DNA of 64,000 bases from Burkholderiales bacterium (lineage in GTDB: Bacteria; Pseudomonadota; Gammaproteobacteria; Burkholderiales; SG8-41). The notes below the pieces were generated by a model. It worked only from the letters and a program-made list of their open reading frames with translations. It was not told the DNA's origin and searched no databases. The translations under genes and the position numbers were made by a program. Location: positions 1 to 64,000 of the forward strand of contig JAUXYA010000011.1 in NCBI GenBank assembly GCA_030684405.1. The letters run 5' to 3'. Below are positions 29,504-37,598 of the stretch, one piece after another (position 1 is the first letter of the stretch; each line of letters opens with the position of its first letter).

Positions 29504-30376
29504 ATGAAACTGCAAAGCGTCGGCATCGTCAGCCCGGGAGACATGGGCCAGGCAGTCGCCGAGACCATTAAGGAAATCGGACTCGAGGCATGCACCGCGC
29601 TCGATGACCGCAGTGAACGCACCCGAGCGCTGGCACACAAAGCGGGCCTGATCGACCGCGGCTCGTTGCGACGCCTGGTCGAGCACTGCGACATCGTGCT
29701 GTCCATACTCAATCCGGGCGCCGCCGTAGACAACGCACGAGCCATAGCCGCCGCGATGCGGGAGAGCGGCCGCAAACCGGTGTTTGTCGACTGCAACGCA
29801 ATAGCGCCCCAGACCATGCGCGAAATCGACGGCATCATCCGCGCAGCTGGCGGCGAATGTATTGATGCCGGAATCATCGGCCCGCCGCCGCGCAACAAGG
29901 CATCCATGCACTTCTATGCCTCCGGCCCCGGTGCAGCGCTCATCGAACAGCTGGCCAGCCCGAGAGTGGAGGTGCGCATTCTCAGCGACCGCGTCGGCGA
30001 CGCTTCGGCTCTGAAGATGTGTTACGCATCCTATTCCAAGGCAGCGGTCGCGCTGGGCATCGAGATGCTGGTTGCTGCACGCCGCCTCGGCGTCGACGAC
30101 GCATTGGATCGCGAGATGCGCGAGACCTCCGCCGACAACCTGGACTGGATACTCCGCAGGCTGGTGACGACGCCGCCAAAAGCCTACCGCTGGATCCCGG
30201 AAATGCTCGAGATCGCCAAAACTTTCGAAGACTCCGGACTGACACCACGCATGCTGCTCGGCGCCGCCGATGTCTACGAGATGATTGCGGCCACCACACT
30301 CGGCCAGGAATCTCCGGAACAAGCACGCGCGAAAGCCAGGGAGGGCCGGACCATCGTGCGCGACCTCGCCGGCTGA
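29504..30376 (+). CDS. NAD(P)-dependent 6PGDH-like dehydrogenase with DUF1932 domain
   Basis: A 290-residue beta-hydroxyacid-dehydrogenase relative. The N-terminal Rossmann fold opens with VGIVSPGDMGQAVA (6-19, variant of GxGxMG). The C-terminal helical domain is the DUF1932 type (about 190-260). The catalytic-lysine position is GDASALKMCYASYSKA with Lys171. FVDCNAIAP and IDAGIIGPPPRNK are characteristic of this subgroup. It reduces or oxidises a small hydroxyacid; the substrate is unknown. It is monocistronic, convergent with the cyclase-FHA gene (11 bp between stops), and divergent from the MFS gene. Confidence 0.85.
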   Translation: MKLQSVGIVSPGDMGQAVAETIKEIGLEACTALDDRSERTRALAHKAGLIDRGSLRRLVEHCDIVLSILNPGAAVDNARAIAAAMRESGRKPVFVDCNAIAPQTMREIDGIIRAAGGECIDAGIIGPPPRNKASMHFYASGPGAALIEQLASPRVEVRILSDRVGDASALKMCYASYSKAAVALGIEMLVAARRLGVDDALDREMRETSADNLDWILRRLVTTPPKAYRWIPEMLEIAKTFEDSGLTPRMLLGAADVYEMIAATTLGQESPEQARAKAREGRTIVRDLAG

Positions 30377-30386
30377 ATACTCCCGC

Positions 30387-31301
30387 CTAAACCCGGTACA
30401 GAGAGCGCCGGTCGCGGTAAAACCCGATGCATGGCCCCCTGCCATCGTCGCGGCTGAATCCGGCGCGGATTTCGCCGCGGACCTCGAGCATGACTTCGCG
30501 CCTGACCACATGAATCTCCTCACCGCTGGCACGGGTGACAAAGGTTCCGTTGGTGCTGTGGTCCACCAGATAGAACTGGGTGCGGTCCAGACGTATCGTG
30601 GCATGCCGGCGCGACGCCATGGCATGCGTGACAACGAGCCCGGACTCCGGCGCCCTGCCGATCTCGAGCGTGGCATGCCAGTGATCGACCCGCGCCTCCC
30701 GGCCGCCGACCTCCAAAACCATGCTGCCGGCATCCTCGGGAATCGAGCGACGAATGTGTAGGTTGATGTGGGTACGCAGGGCGAAATCATCCCGCCAGCG
30801 TGCTTCGCACACGGCGGTCGGCGCCAGAGTGTTCTTGAGCACGGCATCGAAAATCGGAAACACCGATTCACGCAGTTCCGGCTCCAGCTCATCCGCTGTG
30901 GATTCGGCAATGAGTATCTGGCCGGGCGTCGCCGCATCCGCCAAATACGCGGCCACATTGACCGTGTCGCCGTAGACGTCTTCACTGCCGACCACTACCG
31001 GACCGGTATGCAAGCCGATGCGGATCTGCAGGTCGAGCCCGCCCGGTCGCAGCTCCGCGATCGCCCGCTGCATCGCCATAGCCGCACCGACCGCGTGATC
31101 GGCGTCCGGGAAAATGCACATCACCGCGTCACCGAGAAGTTTGACCAGGCGGCCCCGGTATGCAGGCAGCACCGCCTTCATGGAATCGAGGCAGGCACTG
31201 ACGACGCGCAGGGCGTCGACATCGCCCAGTCTGCGGTACAGTGCTGTGCTTTCAACGATGTCCGCAAACAGCACTGCAAGATGATCAGATTTTTCAGGCA
31301 T
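30387..31301 (-). CDS. Class III nucleotide-cyclase-like domain fused to an FHA domain
   Basis: A 304-residue soluble protein. The N-terminal class III cyclase homology domain (about 5-165) carries the metal-binding Asp14 (FADIVEST) and Asp58 (KLLGDAVM), the purine-recognition pair Lys54 and Asp108 (EDVYGD), and the catalytic Asn115. The usual transition-state arginine is replaced: the NVAxR motif reads NVAAY, with Tyr119. The C-terminal FHA domain (about 190-290) has Gly215-Arg216, SRRH (230-233) and STNGT (249-253), the phosphothreonine-binding signature. The protein would couple Ser/Thr-kinase signalling to a cyclase or pseudo-cyclase; no kinase gene is nearby. Convergent with the DUF1932 gene. 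Confidence 0.87.
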   Translation of the reverse strand: MPEKSDHLAVLFADIVESTALYRRLGDVDALRVVSACLDSMKAVLPAYRGRLVKLLGDAVMCIFPDADHAVGAAMAMQRAIAELRPGGLDLQIRIGLHTGPVVVGSEDVYGDTVNVAAYLADAATPGQILIAESTADELEPELRESVFPIFDAVLKNTLAPTAVCEARWRDDFALRTHINLHIRRSIPEDAGSMVLEVGGREARVDHWHATLEIGRAPESGLVVTHAMASRRHATIRLDRTQFYLVDHSTNGTFVTRASGEEIHVVRREVMLEVRGEIRAGFSRDDGRGPCIGFYRDRRSLYRV

Positions 31302-31436
31302 GGTTAAGGGTGTTGTCCTGCGATAGTCAGTCGGCGTAATTGGCGATACTTTAAGTCAGAATTCAGGCTTACGGCGCGTCGACAAGCGCCGCACAAAGCC
31401 TCACAATCGGCATCCCCCGCCACAGAAGGAAGTGCC

Positions 31437-32306
31437 ATGAGCACCGCATCCGACACCAAAAACATGGCCCTGTTCTGCGATTTCGAAAACGTGGCGCTGG
31501 GTGTGCGTGAAGCCAAATATTCGGACTTCGACATCCGCAAGGTGCTCGAAAAACTGCTGCTCAAGGGCGACATCGTTGTCAAGAAGGCTTATTGCGATTG
31601 GGAACGTTACCGCGAATTCAAGAAACCCATGCATGAGGCGGCGTTCGAGCTGATCGAGATTCCGCATGTCCGCATGTCGGGCAAGAATTCCGCCGATATC
31701 CGCATGGTGGTCGACGCGCTGGATCTTTGCTATACCAAATCCCATGTCGACACCTTTGTCATCATCAGTGGAGACTCGGATTTTTCACCGTTGGTGTCGA
31801 AGCTGCGCGAGAACAACAAGGTCGTCATCGGCGTCGGGGTAAAAAAATCCTCATCCGACCTGCTGATTGCCAATTGCGACGAATTCATTTTCTATGACGA
31901 TCTCGCACGCGAAAAAGCCAAAAAGCAGCAGCGCAGCCGAAAAAAACCGGCCACCGGCACGAGCGCTGCCGCAAAAGCCGGATTAACTGCCGAAGGCGCT
32001 GAAAAAGACAACCCGGACAAAGACGGCGGCGACAAGGAGTCCGGTGACAAAAAAACCGAAGCGCTGGATCTCGTCATGGAAACCATCGAGGCGCTGTTCA
32101 ACGAGCGCGGTGCAGAGGAAAAGATCTGGGGGTCGATGGTCAAGCAGGCGCTCAAGCGACGTCACCCCGGATTCAACGAGAGTTATTACGGTTTCCGCTC
32201 TTTCGGCAAGCTACTTGACGAAGCGCATGCACGCAAACTGCTTGTACTGGAGCCCGACGAAAAATCGGGGGGTGTGATCATCAAGAGCTACAACTCCGAC
32301 TACTGA
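31437..32306 (+). CDS. NYN-domain ribonuclease-like protein with C-terminal OST-HTH (LOTUS) domain
   Basis: A 289-residue protein. The NYN/PIN-like domain (about 8-155) has the acidic residues Asp15 (FCDFENV), Asp87 and Asp93 (SADIRMVVDAL) and Asp113 and Asp115 (SGDSDFSPL). A linker of about 50 residues rich in Lys, Asp, Glu and Gly follows (about 158-207). The C-terminal domain (about 208-288) looks like an OST-HTH/LOTUS fold (WGSMVKQALKRRHPGFNE, GFRSFGKLLDEA), an RNA-binding module. NYN-LOTUS proteins are predicted RNA-processing enzymes, related in plan to eukaryotic MARF1; the bacterial targets are unknown. A strong AAGGAAG precedes the ATG. A small membrane-protein gene follows by 51 bp. 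Confidence 0.87.
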   Translation: MSTASDTKNMALFCDFENVALGVREAKYSDFDIRKVLEKLLLKGDIVVKKAYCDWERYREFKKPMHEAAFELIEIPHVRMSGKNSADIRMVVDALDLCYTKSHVDTFVIISGDSDFSPLVSKLRENNKVVIGVGVKKSSSDLLIANCDEFIFYDDLAREKAKKQQRSRKKPATGTSAAAKAGLTAEGAEKDNPDKDGGDKESGDKKTEALDLVMETIEALFNERGAEEKIWGSMVKQALKRRHPGFNESYYGFRSFGKLLDEAHARKLLVLEPDEKSGGVIIKSYNSDY

Positions 32307-32357
32307 ACGCCGGAGCATTGGCGCGGTCGAAGGGTTTTAACCCTATCGAAATCACCC

Positions 32358-32642
32358 ATGAAGCAGCGACAAGGACCGCAGGTCCGTTTCATCACCCGCC
32401 CGCAGGCCAGCCTGCTTGAACGCATCGTATTTTTTGTTCTCGGATTGATCGTTCTGATCGCGGCCTTCTTTTTCATCGGCATCGCACTGATCGCGGGCGC
32501 CATCGTAGCCGCAGTGTTCCTGATCCGCTGGTGGTGGCTGCAGCGCAAGCTGCGGCGCGAAACCGGCAAAACCTGGGTAGAGGGTGAATACACCGTCGTC
32601 GAATCCGCGATCACCGACAAGCAATTCAAAGATAAACAGTAA
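32358..32642 (+). CDS. Small membrane protein of unknown function
   Basis: A 94-residue protein: basic N-terminus (MKQRQGPQVRFITRPQASLLER), one long or two closely spaced hydrophobic helices (about 23-55, very rich in Ile, Ala and Phe), then WWWLQRKLRRETGK and a polar C-terminus. I do not recognise a family. It follows the NYN-LOTUS gene in the same direction, 51 bp away, and may be co-transcribed. A short palindrome (AGGGTTTTAACCCT, 32331-32344) lies between the two and no clear Shine-Dalgarno precedes the ATG, so translation may be regulated (inference). Confidence 0.7.
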   Translation: MKQRQGPQVRFITRPQASLLERIVFFVLGLIVLIAAFFFIGIALIAGAIVAAVFLIRWWWLQRKLRRETGKTWVEGEYTVVESAITDKQFKDKQ

Positions 32643-32675
32643 ATACTTGTTTTTAAAGTACTTTTTTTGAATTCA
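32640..32675. terminator. AT-rich hairpin between convergent genes
   Basis: AAATACTT pairs with AAGTACTTT (one G-T wobble) around GTTTTTA, followed by a T run on the plus strand. It lies between the stops of the small membrane protein (32642) and the thioesterase (32653), and encodes the last residues of the latter. A bidirectional terminator is the simplest reading. Confidence 0.45.
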
Positions 32676-33075
32676 CCCGGGCCACCTTATCCTGGGTGCG
32701 AACGTCAAAACGACTGACGTTGACGATGATCCGCTCATGCATGCCCTCGCCGATGCGCTCCACTTCATCTTCGGCCCACACCCTGAAGACCAGCTTGCGC
32801 CCTTCGACCTTACTCACCTCGGCATGCGCATACACCCGCATGCCCACCGGCGTGGCGGCGGTGTGGCTGATATCGAGACGGGTGCCGACGGTCTGATGAC
32901 CGAGAGGCAGCAAACCCTCTACCGCGTTCAGCGCCGCTTCCTCCAGCAGCATCACCAGGACCGGCGTCGCCAGCACCTTGATCTTGCCGCTGCCGACATG
33001 GGGCGCGGTATCGCGAGTGCCGACCATGATTTCGGTGGAGCCCTGCAGGCCCGCTTTCATCGCATCAAGGTCCAT
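32653..33075 (-). CDS. FlK-like hotdog thioesterase
   Basis: A 140-residue hotdog-fold protein resembling the fluoroacetyl-CoA thioesterase FlK. The positions that match the FlK catalytic triad are Thr37 (VLATP), Glu45 or Glu46 (LLEEAA) and His71 (DISHTAATP); GTRLDISHTAATPVGMRV is the family's most recognisable stretch. Many FlK-like proteins in organisms that meet no fluoroacetate act on other short acyl-CoAs, so the substrate is not fluoroacetyl-CoA by default. It is divergent from the LLM monooxygenase gene (83 bp between starts) and convergent with the small membrane protein. Confidence 0.83.
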   Translation of the reverse strand: MDLDAMKAGLQGSTEIMVGTRDTAPHVGSGKIKVLATPVLVMLLEEAALNAVEGLLPLGHQTVGTRLDISHTAATPVGMRVYAHAEVSKVEGRKLVFRVWAEDEVERIGEGMHERIIVNVSRFDVRTQDKVARVNSKKVL

Positions 33076-33158
33076 CGGGGTCTTTCATTGCAGTTGGCGA
33101 CAGGCCGATGTTACATTGAATCAATTCCCCCCAAAGCCGCACAGGAGTAAAACACGCC

Positions 33159-34277
33159 ATGCGTCTCGGCTATTTCACGATGCCGCTGCACCCTGTCCAG
33201 CGGCCGCCCGCGGTCACTCTGCAGGAGGACCGCGAGGCCATCATCCTCGCCGACCGCATGGGCTTTTACGACGCCTTCGTCGGTGAACACCTGACCGAGC
33301 CTTCGGAAAACGTCAGTAACAGCTTCATTTTCCTGGCAACCCTGATCCACCAGACGCAAAACATCAAGCTCGCCACCGGCACTTCCAACCTGTCGCATTC
33401 CCATCCGGTGCTGATCGCTGCACATGCAGCGATGTTCGATCATCTGGCACGCGGCCGTTTCATCTTCGGTGTCAGCCCCGGGGCACTACCCTCGGATGCG
33501 GAAGCATTGGGCATGTTGTCCGAGGACCGCAACCGGCTGTTCGCCGAGGCCATCGACGTGATCCTCGCCATCTGGGAACGCGACCCACCCTACGACATTG
33601 ACCTGCCGGGCAACCGCTTCAAAGTCTCCACCGCGAACACGCAGAATGCTGCCATCGGCCGCGGCGCGATGTATAAGCCCTTCCAGCAGCCGCGCCCCGA
33701 AATCGTCGGCACCGTGGTTGCGCCGGGCTCGAAAGGAGTCATCGCCATGGGTGAGCGCGACTTCCACCCGTTATCGGCCAATTTTCTGCTCTCTCAGTAT
33801 CTGGCCTCGCACTGGAGCAACTACGCCGAAGGCAAAAGCCGCGCGGGCCAGGCCGCGGATCCGTCCGACTGGCGCATCGCGAGAACCATCTTCGTTGCCG
33901 ATGACGAGCCGACGGCGCGGCGCTATGCGCTGGAGGACAGCGCCAGCCCCTACCGTTATTACTGGGACCTGATGCTGCGCAAAATGCTGATTTCGAAACG
34001 CCACATGATTTTCAAGACCCATCCGGAGCAGGACGACCGCGAACTGACTACCGATTACATGGTCGACAGGCTGGTCATCTGCGGCACGCCGGACAGCGTC
34101 GCTGAACAGATTCTCGCGCTGCGTGAAGAGACCGGTGACTTTGGCGAAATCGTCTACGCCGGCATGGACTGGGTAGATCCAGCGCTGGCAAAGCGCTCAA
34201 TGGAGTTAATGGCGGAAAAAGTAATGCCACAGGTGAACGCAGCCATCGGCCGCGCGCAGCGGCAGGCCGTCATTTGA
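33159..34277 (+). CDS. LLM-class (luciferase-like) flavin-dependent monooxygenase
   Basis: A 372-residue bacterial-luciferase-family protein of the alkanal/limonene-monooxygenase subgroup. The N-terminus MRLGYFTMPLHP and the segments FVGEHLTEPSEN, IKLATGTSNLSHSHPVLIAAHAAMFDHLARGRFIFGVSPG and VICGTPDSVAEQI are family signatures. It uses FMNH2 and O2 to oxidise a small organic molecule; a separate flavin reductase would be needed and none is in the window. CAGGAG lies 11 nt before the ATG. It faces the PEP-mutase-family gene tail to tail. Confidence 0.88.
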   Translation: MRLGYFTMPLHPVQRPPAVTLQEDREAIILADRMGFYDAFVGEHLTEPSENVSNSFIFLATLIHQTQNIKLATGTSNLSHSHPVLIAAHAAMFDHLARGRFIFGVSPGALPSDAEALGMLSEDRNRLFAEAIDVILAIWERDPPYDIDLPGNRFKVSTANTQNAAIGRGAMYKPFQQPRPEIVGTVVAPGSKGVIAMGERDFHPLSANFLLSQYLASHWSNYAEGKSRAGQAADPSDWRIARTIFVADDEPTARRYALEDSASPYRYYWDLMLRKMLISKRHMIFKTHPEQDDRELTTDYMVDRLVICGTPDSVAEQILALREETGDFGEIVYAGMDWVDPALAKRSMELMAEKVMPQVNAAIGRAQRQAVI

Positions 34278-34301
34278 GCGGGCCGCCGCACCGAGCAAAA
34301 C

Positions 34302-35174
34302 TTAACGCATGAAATCGCGCAGGTATCGCTTGTAATCCTCACCGAACACCAGCGCGTCCATCTCCTGCGCAGACGCCACCTTGTCCTTGAGATCCGCCGC
34401 GGCGCCGCCGCTGTGGAAATGCGCATAGACCTCACGCAGTGCCTTGACCGCTGCCGCAACCGGCTGGTGGCCCTGCAGCAGCACGCGGGCGCCTGCTTTC
34501 GCAAACTCCTCGCGGGACGTGGAAGTTTTGCCAGGGCCGACAATCACCGGCAACTTCGATGCCTCGTGCACCGCCTTCACCTGCTCCGCCGTTTCCACGC
34601 CGATCACAAAAATGCAGTCAACGCCGCAGGCGGCGTAGGCCTTTACGCGTTCCACGGTTTTATCCGTTCCTTCGACTTTCAGCGCCGCGGTCCGTCCGGC
34701 GATCACCGTCGACGGGTCACGCCGCGCCGCCACCGCCGCTTTCAGCTTGCCAACCATTTCCGGAATGGAGATCAGTTCGTCCTTGCCTTCCGGCTGCGCA
34801 AAACGGATCGGCAGCGAAGTGTCCTCGATGCTCATTGCCGAGACTCCCGCATGCTCCAGTTCCTGCACCGTGCGCATCACATTCAGCGCATTGCCGTAAC
34901 CGTGGTCGGCATCGACGAGCAGGCTGAGGTCGCTCGCACGCATGATCCGCCGCACCTGGTCGGCGAAATCAGTCAGCGTCAGCAGGATCAGGTCCGGTGC
35001 AGCCAGCGTGGTATTTGACGATACGGATCCGGCAAGAATCCCCAGCCGGTAACCGACGCTCTCCGCGACCCGTGCGGACAGTGCGTCATAAACACTGGCC
35101 GGCGACAGGCATTGGTTGCCGTTAAGGATGGAGCGAAACCGTTGGCGTTGTTCGGTGTGGCGCAAGTGGCTCAA
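34302..35174 (-). CDS. Isocitrate-lyase/PEP-mutase-family protein, probable oxaloacetate decarboxylase
   Basis: A 290-residue TIM-barrel enzyme of the isocitrate lyase/PEP mutase superfamily. Metal-site Asp88 lies in VDADHGYGNALNV and Glu117 in SIEDTSLP. It lacks the KKCG/KRCGH catalytic loop of isocitrate lyase, and the pattern is closest to PA4872-type oxaloacetate decarboxylases. The start is likely the TTG at 35174 (SHLRHTEQRQRFRSIL), which has GGGAGA about 6 nt upstream; the frame stays open to 35231 without family similarity. Convergent with the LLM gene. Confidence 0.83.
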   Translation of the reverse strand: MSHLRHTEQRQRFRSILNGNQCLSPASVYDALSARVAESVGYRLGILAGSVSSNTTLAAPDLILLTLTDFADQVRRIMRASDLSLLVDADHGYGNALNVMRTVQELEHAGVSAMSIEDTSLPIRFAQPEGKDELISIPEMVGKLKAAVAARRDPSTVIAGRTAALKVEGTDKTVERVKAYAACGVDCIFVIGVETAEQVKAVHEASKLPVIVGPGKTSTSREEFAKAGARVLLQGHQPVAAAVKALREVYAHFHSGGAAADLKDKVASAQEMDALVFGEDYKRYLRDFMR

Positions 35175-35399
35175 GTGTGTTCTCCCGGGTTGTATAAATC
35201 CGCAAAAGCGGGGTCGACACGTTAGCAGCAAGTGCGGGCTGCGTAAAATAACTACTGCAAAAGAAAGGGCCCACGAAGCGGAACATCACGGACCTGGTTC
35301 AACTGCATCAATGAGTAAACCCGTATCGCTGAGGACAGCCCACCAACAGTATTCAGTAATTGGCTTTGGTCCGCCTCCTGATGTTGCACGTGCGGTCAG

Positions 35400-36446
35400 T
35401 CAGCTCATCCGATGAAACCAAAGCGCCGACAGCATTGTCGCCATCAGCGCGAACAACGCCGCTGCCGCCGCAAAAAACGCCGTCACTTCGGTCTCGCTGC
35501 GCTCAAGGACGAGTTTGGCGGTCAGGTTCTTGTAAACCTTGTGCAGGTCGCCGGCGCTGCCGGCGTGGGCATACTGGCCCTCCGTCACTCCGGCGATCGC
35601 CTGCAGAGCCTGTTCGTCAAATCTCATGAAAACCGACATGCCGTCGAAGTCGACCGGCCCGCCATCTTTGGTGCCAAAGCCGACGGTGTGGACGCGTACC
35701 CCGCGCTCGGCAGCGAGCTTCGCTACTTTCAGTGGATCCGGCCCCATCGTGCGCCGGCCGTCGGACATCAATACGATCACACCCGAGGTGAACGAGCCCG
35801 GTGCCACCGGTTTAAATTCCGCTGCCGCTGCGGCATCCGTTTTGCGTGCGCCGAGAGGGGCGAGCGACGCATGCCCGTCGAATTCATTGCCTTCCTGCGC
35901 AAAATCCGCCTCCGGCATCAACACCGCCAGCGCCGCCAGCAGGCCACTGCCGATTGCCGTCTGGCGCTGCAACTGGAAGCGGTCAATCGCGGCGAGGAGA
36001 TCCTCGCGGTTTTGCGTTGGCGTCTGCACGATCGTCGCATTGCCTGCGAATGTCACAATTCCGACACGAACGCTGGGCGGCAGCTCTTTCACAAAAGCTT
36101 TCACCGCGTTCTGCGCCGCCACGATGCGGCTGGGCTCGATGTCTGTTGCGCGCATGCTGCGCGAGACGTCGATCGCGAGCACCACGGTCTGATGTTCGTT
36201 GGGCAGTGTCAGGACCACGCTGGGCCGTGCCGCGCCGAGCAATGCGCAAGTGATTCCCAAACCCAGCAGGATCGCCGGCAGGTGGCGACGCAGCCAATGT
36301 ACGGGAGTGACGGCCTCGCGCACCAGCATCAGGCTCGCATAGCGCAGCGTCACGCGTTTGCGTTGCCGCAGGATGTAAACATAGATCCCCGCCAGGACCG
36401 GAAGGATCAGCAGCAGCAATAACAACTCGGACCACAGGAAACGCAT
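35400..36446 (-). CDS. VWA-domain membrane protein (BatA/BatB-like)
   Basis: A 348-residue protein with two N-terminal hydrophobic helices (about 6-27 and 57-73), a von Willebrand factor A domain (about 86-310) with the MIDAS motif DVSRS (Asp93, Ser95, Ser97), and a C-terminal helix (about 324-345). It is a paralogue of the gene at 39561-40634: same layout and shared phrases such as PSRVRVGIV-like, NREDLLAAI and VRVHTVGFG. It runs divergently from the protease-MoxR-DUF58-VWA cluster. The ATG at 36446 has GAGGA upstream; a GTG one codon earlier is in frame. Confidence 0.87.
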   Translation of the reverse strand: MRFLWSELLLLLLILPVLAGIYVYILRQRKRVTLRYASLMLVREAVTPVHWLRRHLPAILLGLGITCALLGAARPSVVLTLPNEHQTVVLAIDVSRSMRATDIEPSRIVAAQNAVKAFVKELPPSVRVGIVTFAGNATIVQTPTQNREDLLAAIDRFQLQRQTAIGSGLLAALAVLMPEADFAQEGNEFDGHASLAPLGARKTDAAAAAEFKPVAPGSFTSGVIVLMSDGRRTMGPDPLKVAKLAAERGVRVHTVGFGTKDGGPVDFDGMSVFMRFDEQALQAIAGVTEGQYAHAGSAGDLHKVYKNLTAKLVLERSETEVTAFFAAAAALFALMATMLSALWFHRMS

Positions 36447-36557
36447 CACGCATCCTCGCGCAGATCACGCCCGGCTTGTATTGAACCATACCCAGCAGCC
36501 GGCAACCGTGCTAACTTGCTCATACAGCATGCTTGGACAAAATACAGGCACGTATCC

Positions 36558-37577
36558 ATGAAGCGGCAGGCGCTTTACAGCAGCGCGAAACAGACGCCCG
36601 GTGCCGGTCAGGGCGCGACTGTCCCTGCCGCTGATTCCTCCCCTGCTCCGGACAACCGCCCCAGCCTGCAGCGCCTGCACAGGTTCGGCGTACGGCATAC
36701 ACGCGAATTGCAGATTCTCGGGGCGGCCGTCATCGCAACTCTGCTCGCCATCGGAATGTATGCCTGGATAAAGCCGGCGCAGCCGACCCTGAACCCGGCG
36801 CAAATCGATGCTGCTGTCACGCGTGCGTTGCAAAAAAAGGCCTTGCCTTCGCGCGCCGCTAAGGCCGCCGAACTGGTGCGCCCCGCCGTGGTGCGGGTCA
36901 CCGGCTATAACGACACCAAAGTGGTGCCGCGCGCCAAGAAGAAGCCCCGGGCCGGGCGATTCGATCGCGGCACGCCTGATGACAAGCGGGGCAAGGACAG
37001 CAGCCCCCCCGAGGGCATGGAAGAAACTTCCGTCGGTTCGGGGGTCGTGATCGTGGACGACGGCACCATCCTCACCAATCTGCACGTGGTCATGGGTGCG
37101 AAGCGGATCAGGATCACCTTCCATGACGGAACGGTATCGGAAGCCAGCCTGATCAGCGCCCACCCGGAAAACGACCTCGCCGTTATCAAGGCACATACCA
37201 TTCCGGACGATCAGCCGGCGGCGACGCTGGGGTCTTCCAGCCGCCTGAAGCCCGGCGACGAGATTGTCGCGGTCGGCTTTCCCTTCGGCATGGGCCCGTC
37301 AGTTTCCTACGGTGTGGTGTCCGGCCTGAACCGGGAGTTCCGCTCTCCCGAGGGCAAACGCATACTGACCCGCCTGATTCAGTTTGATGCCGCGGCAAAC
37401 CCGGGCAATTCGGGCGGACCGCTGGTGACAATGCAGGGCGACGTGGTCGGCATCGTCACCGCAATCCTTAATCCGACCGAGAGCGGCACTTTCATTGGCA
37501 TCGGATTCGCCGTGACCATCGCCGTTGCGGCGGGGCGCGCCGGGGCGGGTACCCCCGGCGGCATTCATCCTTTTTGA
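36558..37577 (+). CDS. Membrane-anchored trypsin-like serine protease without PDZ domain
   Basis: A 339-residue protein. Low-complexity cytoplasmic N-terminus (1-48), one transmembrane helix (about 52-71), a basic spacer (118-145), then a DegP-like trypsin domain with triad His176 (TNLHVV), Asp206 (PENDLAVI) and Ser285 (NPGNSGGPL). The protein ends soon after GIGFAV with no PDZ domain, unlike DegP or DegS. The catalytic domain is probably periplasmic. It is followed 21 bp later by moxR-like, DUF58 and VWA genes, so it may process or guard a complex assembled by them (inference). Confidence 0.88.
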   Translation: MKRQALYSSAKQTPGAGQGATVPAADSSPAPDNRPSLQRLHRFGVRHTRELQILGAAVIATLLAIGMYAWIKPAQPTLNPAQIDAAVTRALQKKALPSRAAKAAELVRPAVVRVTGYNDTKVVPRAKKKPRAGRFDRGTPDDKRGKDSSPPEGMEETSVGSGVVIVDDGTILTNLHVVMGAKRIRITFHDGTVSEASLISAHPENDLAVIKAHTIPDDQPAATLGSSSRLKPGDEIVAVGFPFGMGPSVSYGVVSGLNREFRSPEGKRILTRLIQFDAAANPGNSGGPLVTMQGDVVGIVTAILNPTESGTFIGIGFAVTIAVAAGRAGAGTPGGIHPF

Positions 37578-37598
37578 ATTAACAGGAGCATTCCTGCA

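Noticed and set aside
35116-35415. 99-codon plus-strand frame between the PEP-mutase-family and VWA genes
   Set aside because: Overlaps the 5' end of one gene and the 3' end of another, lacks a ribosome-binding site and has no similarity I recognise; the 226-bp spacer otherwise shows nothing clear.
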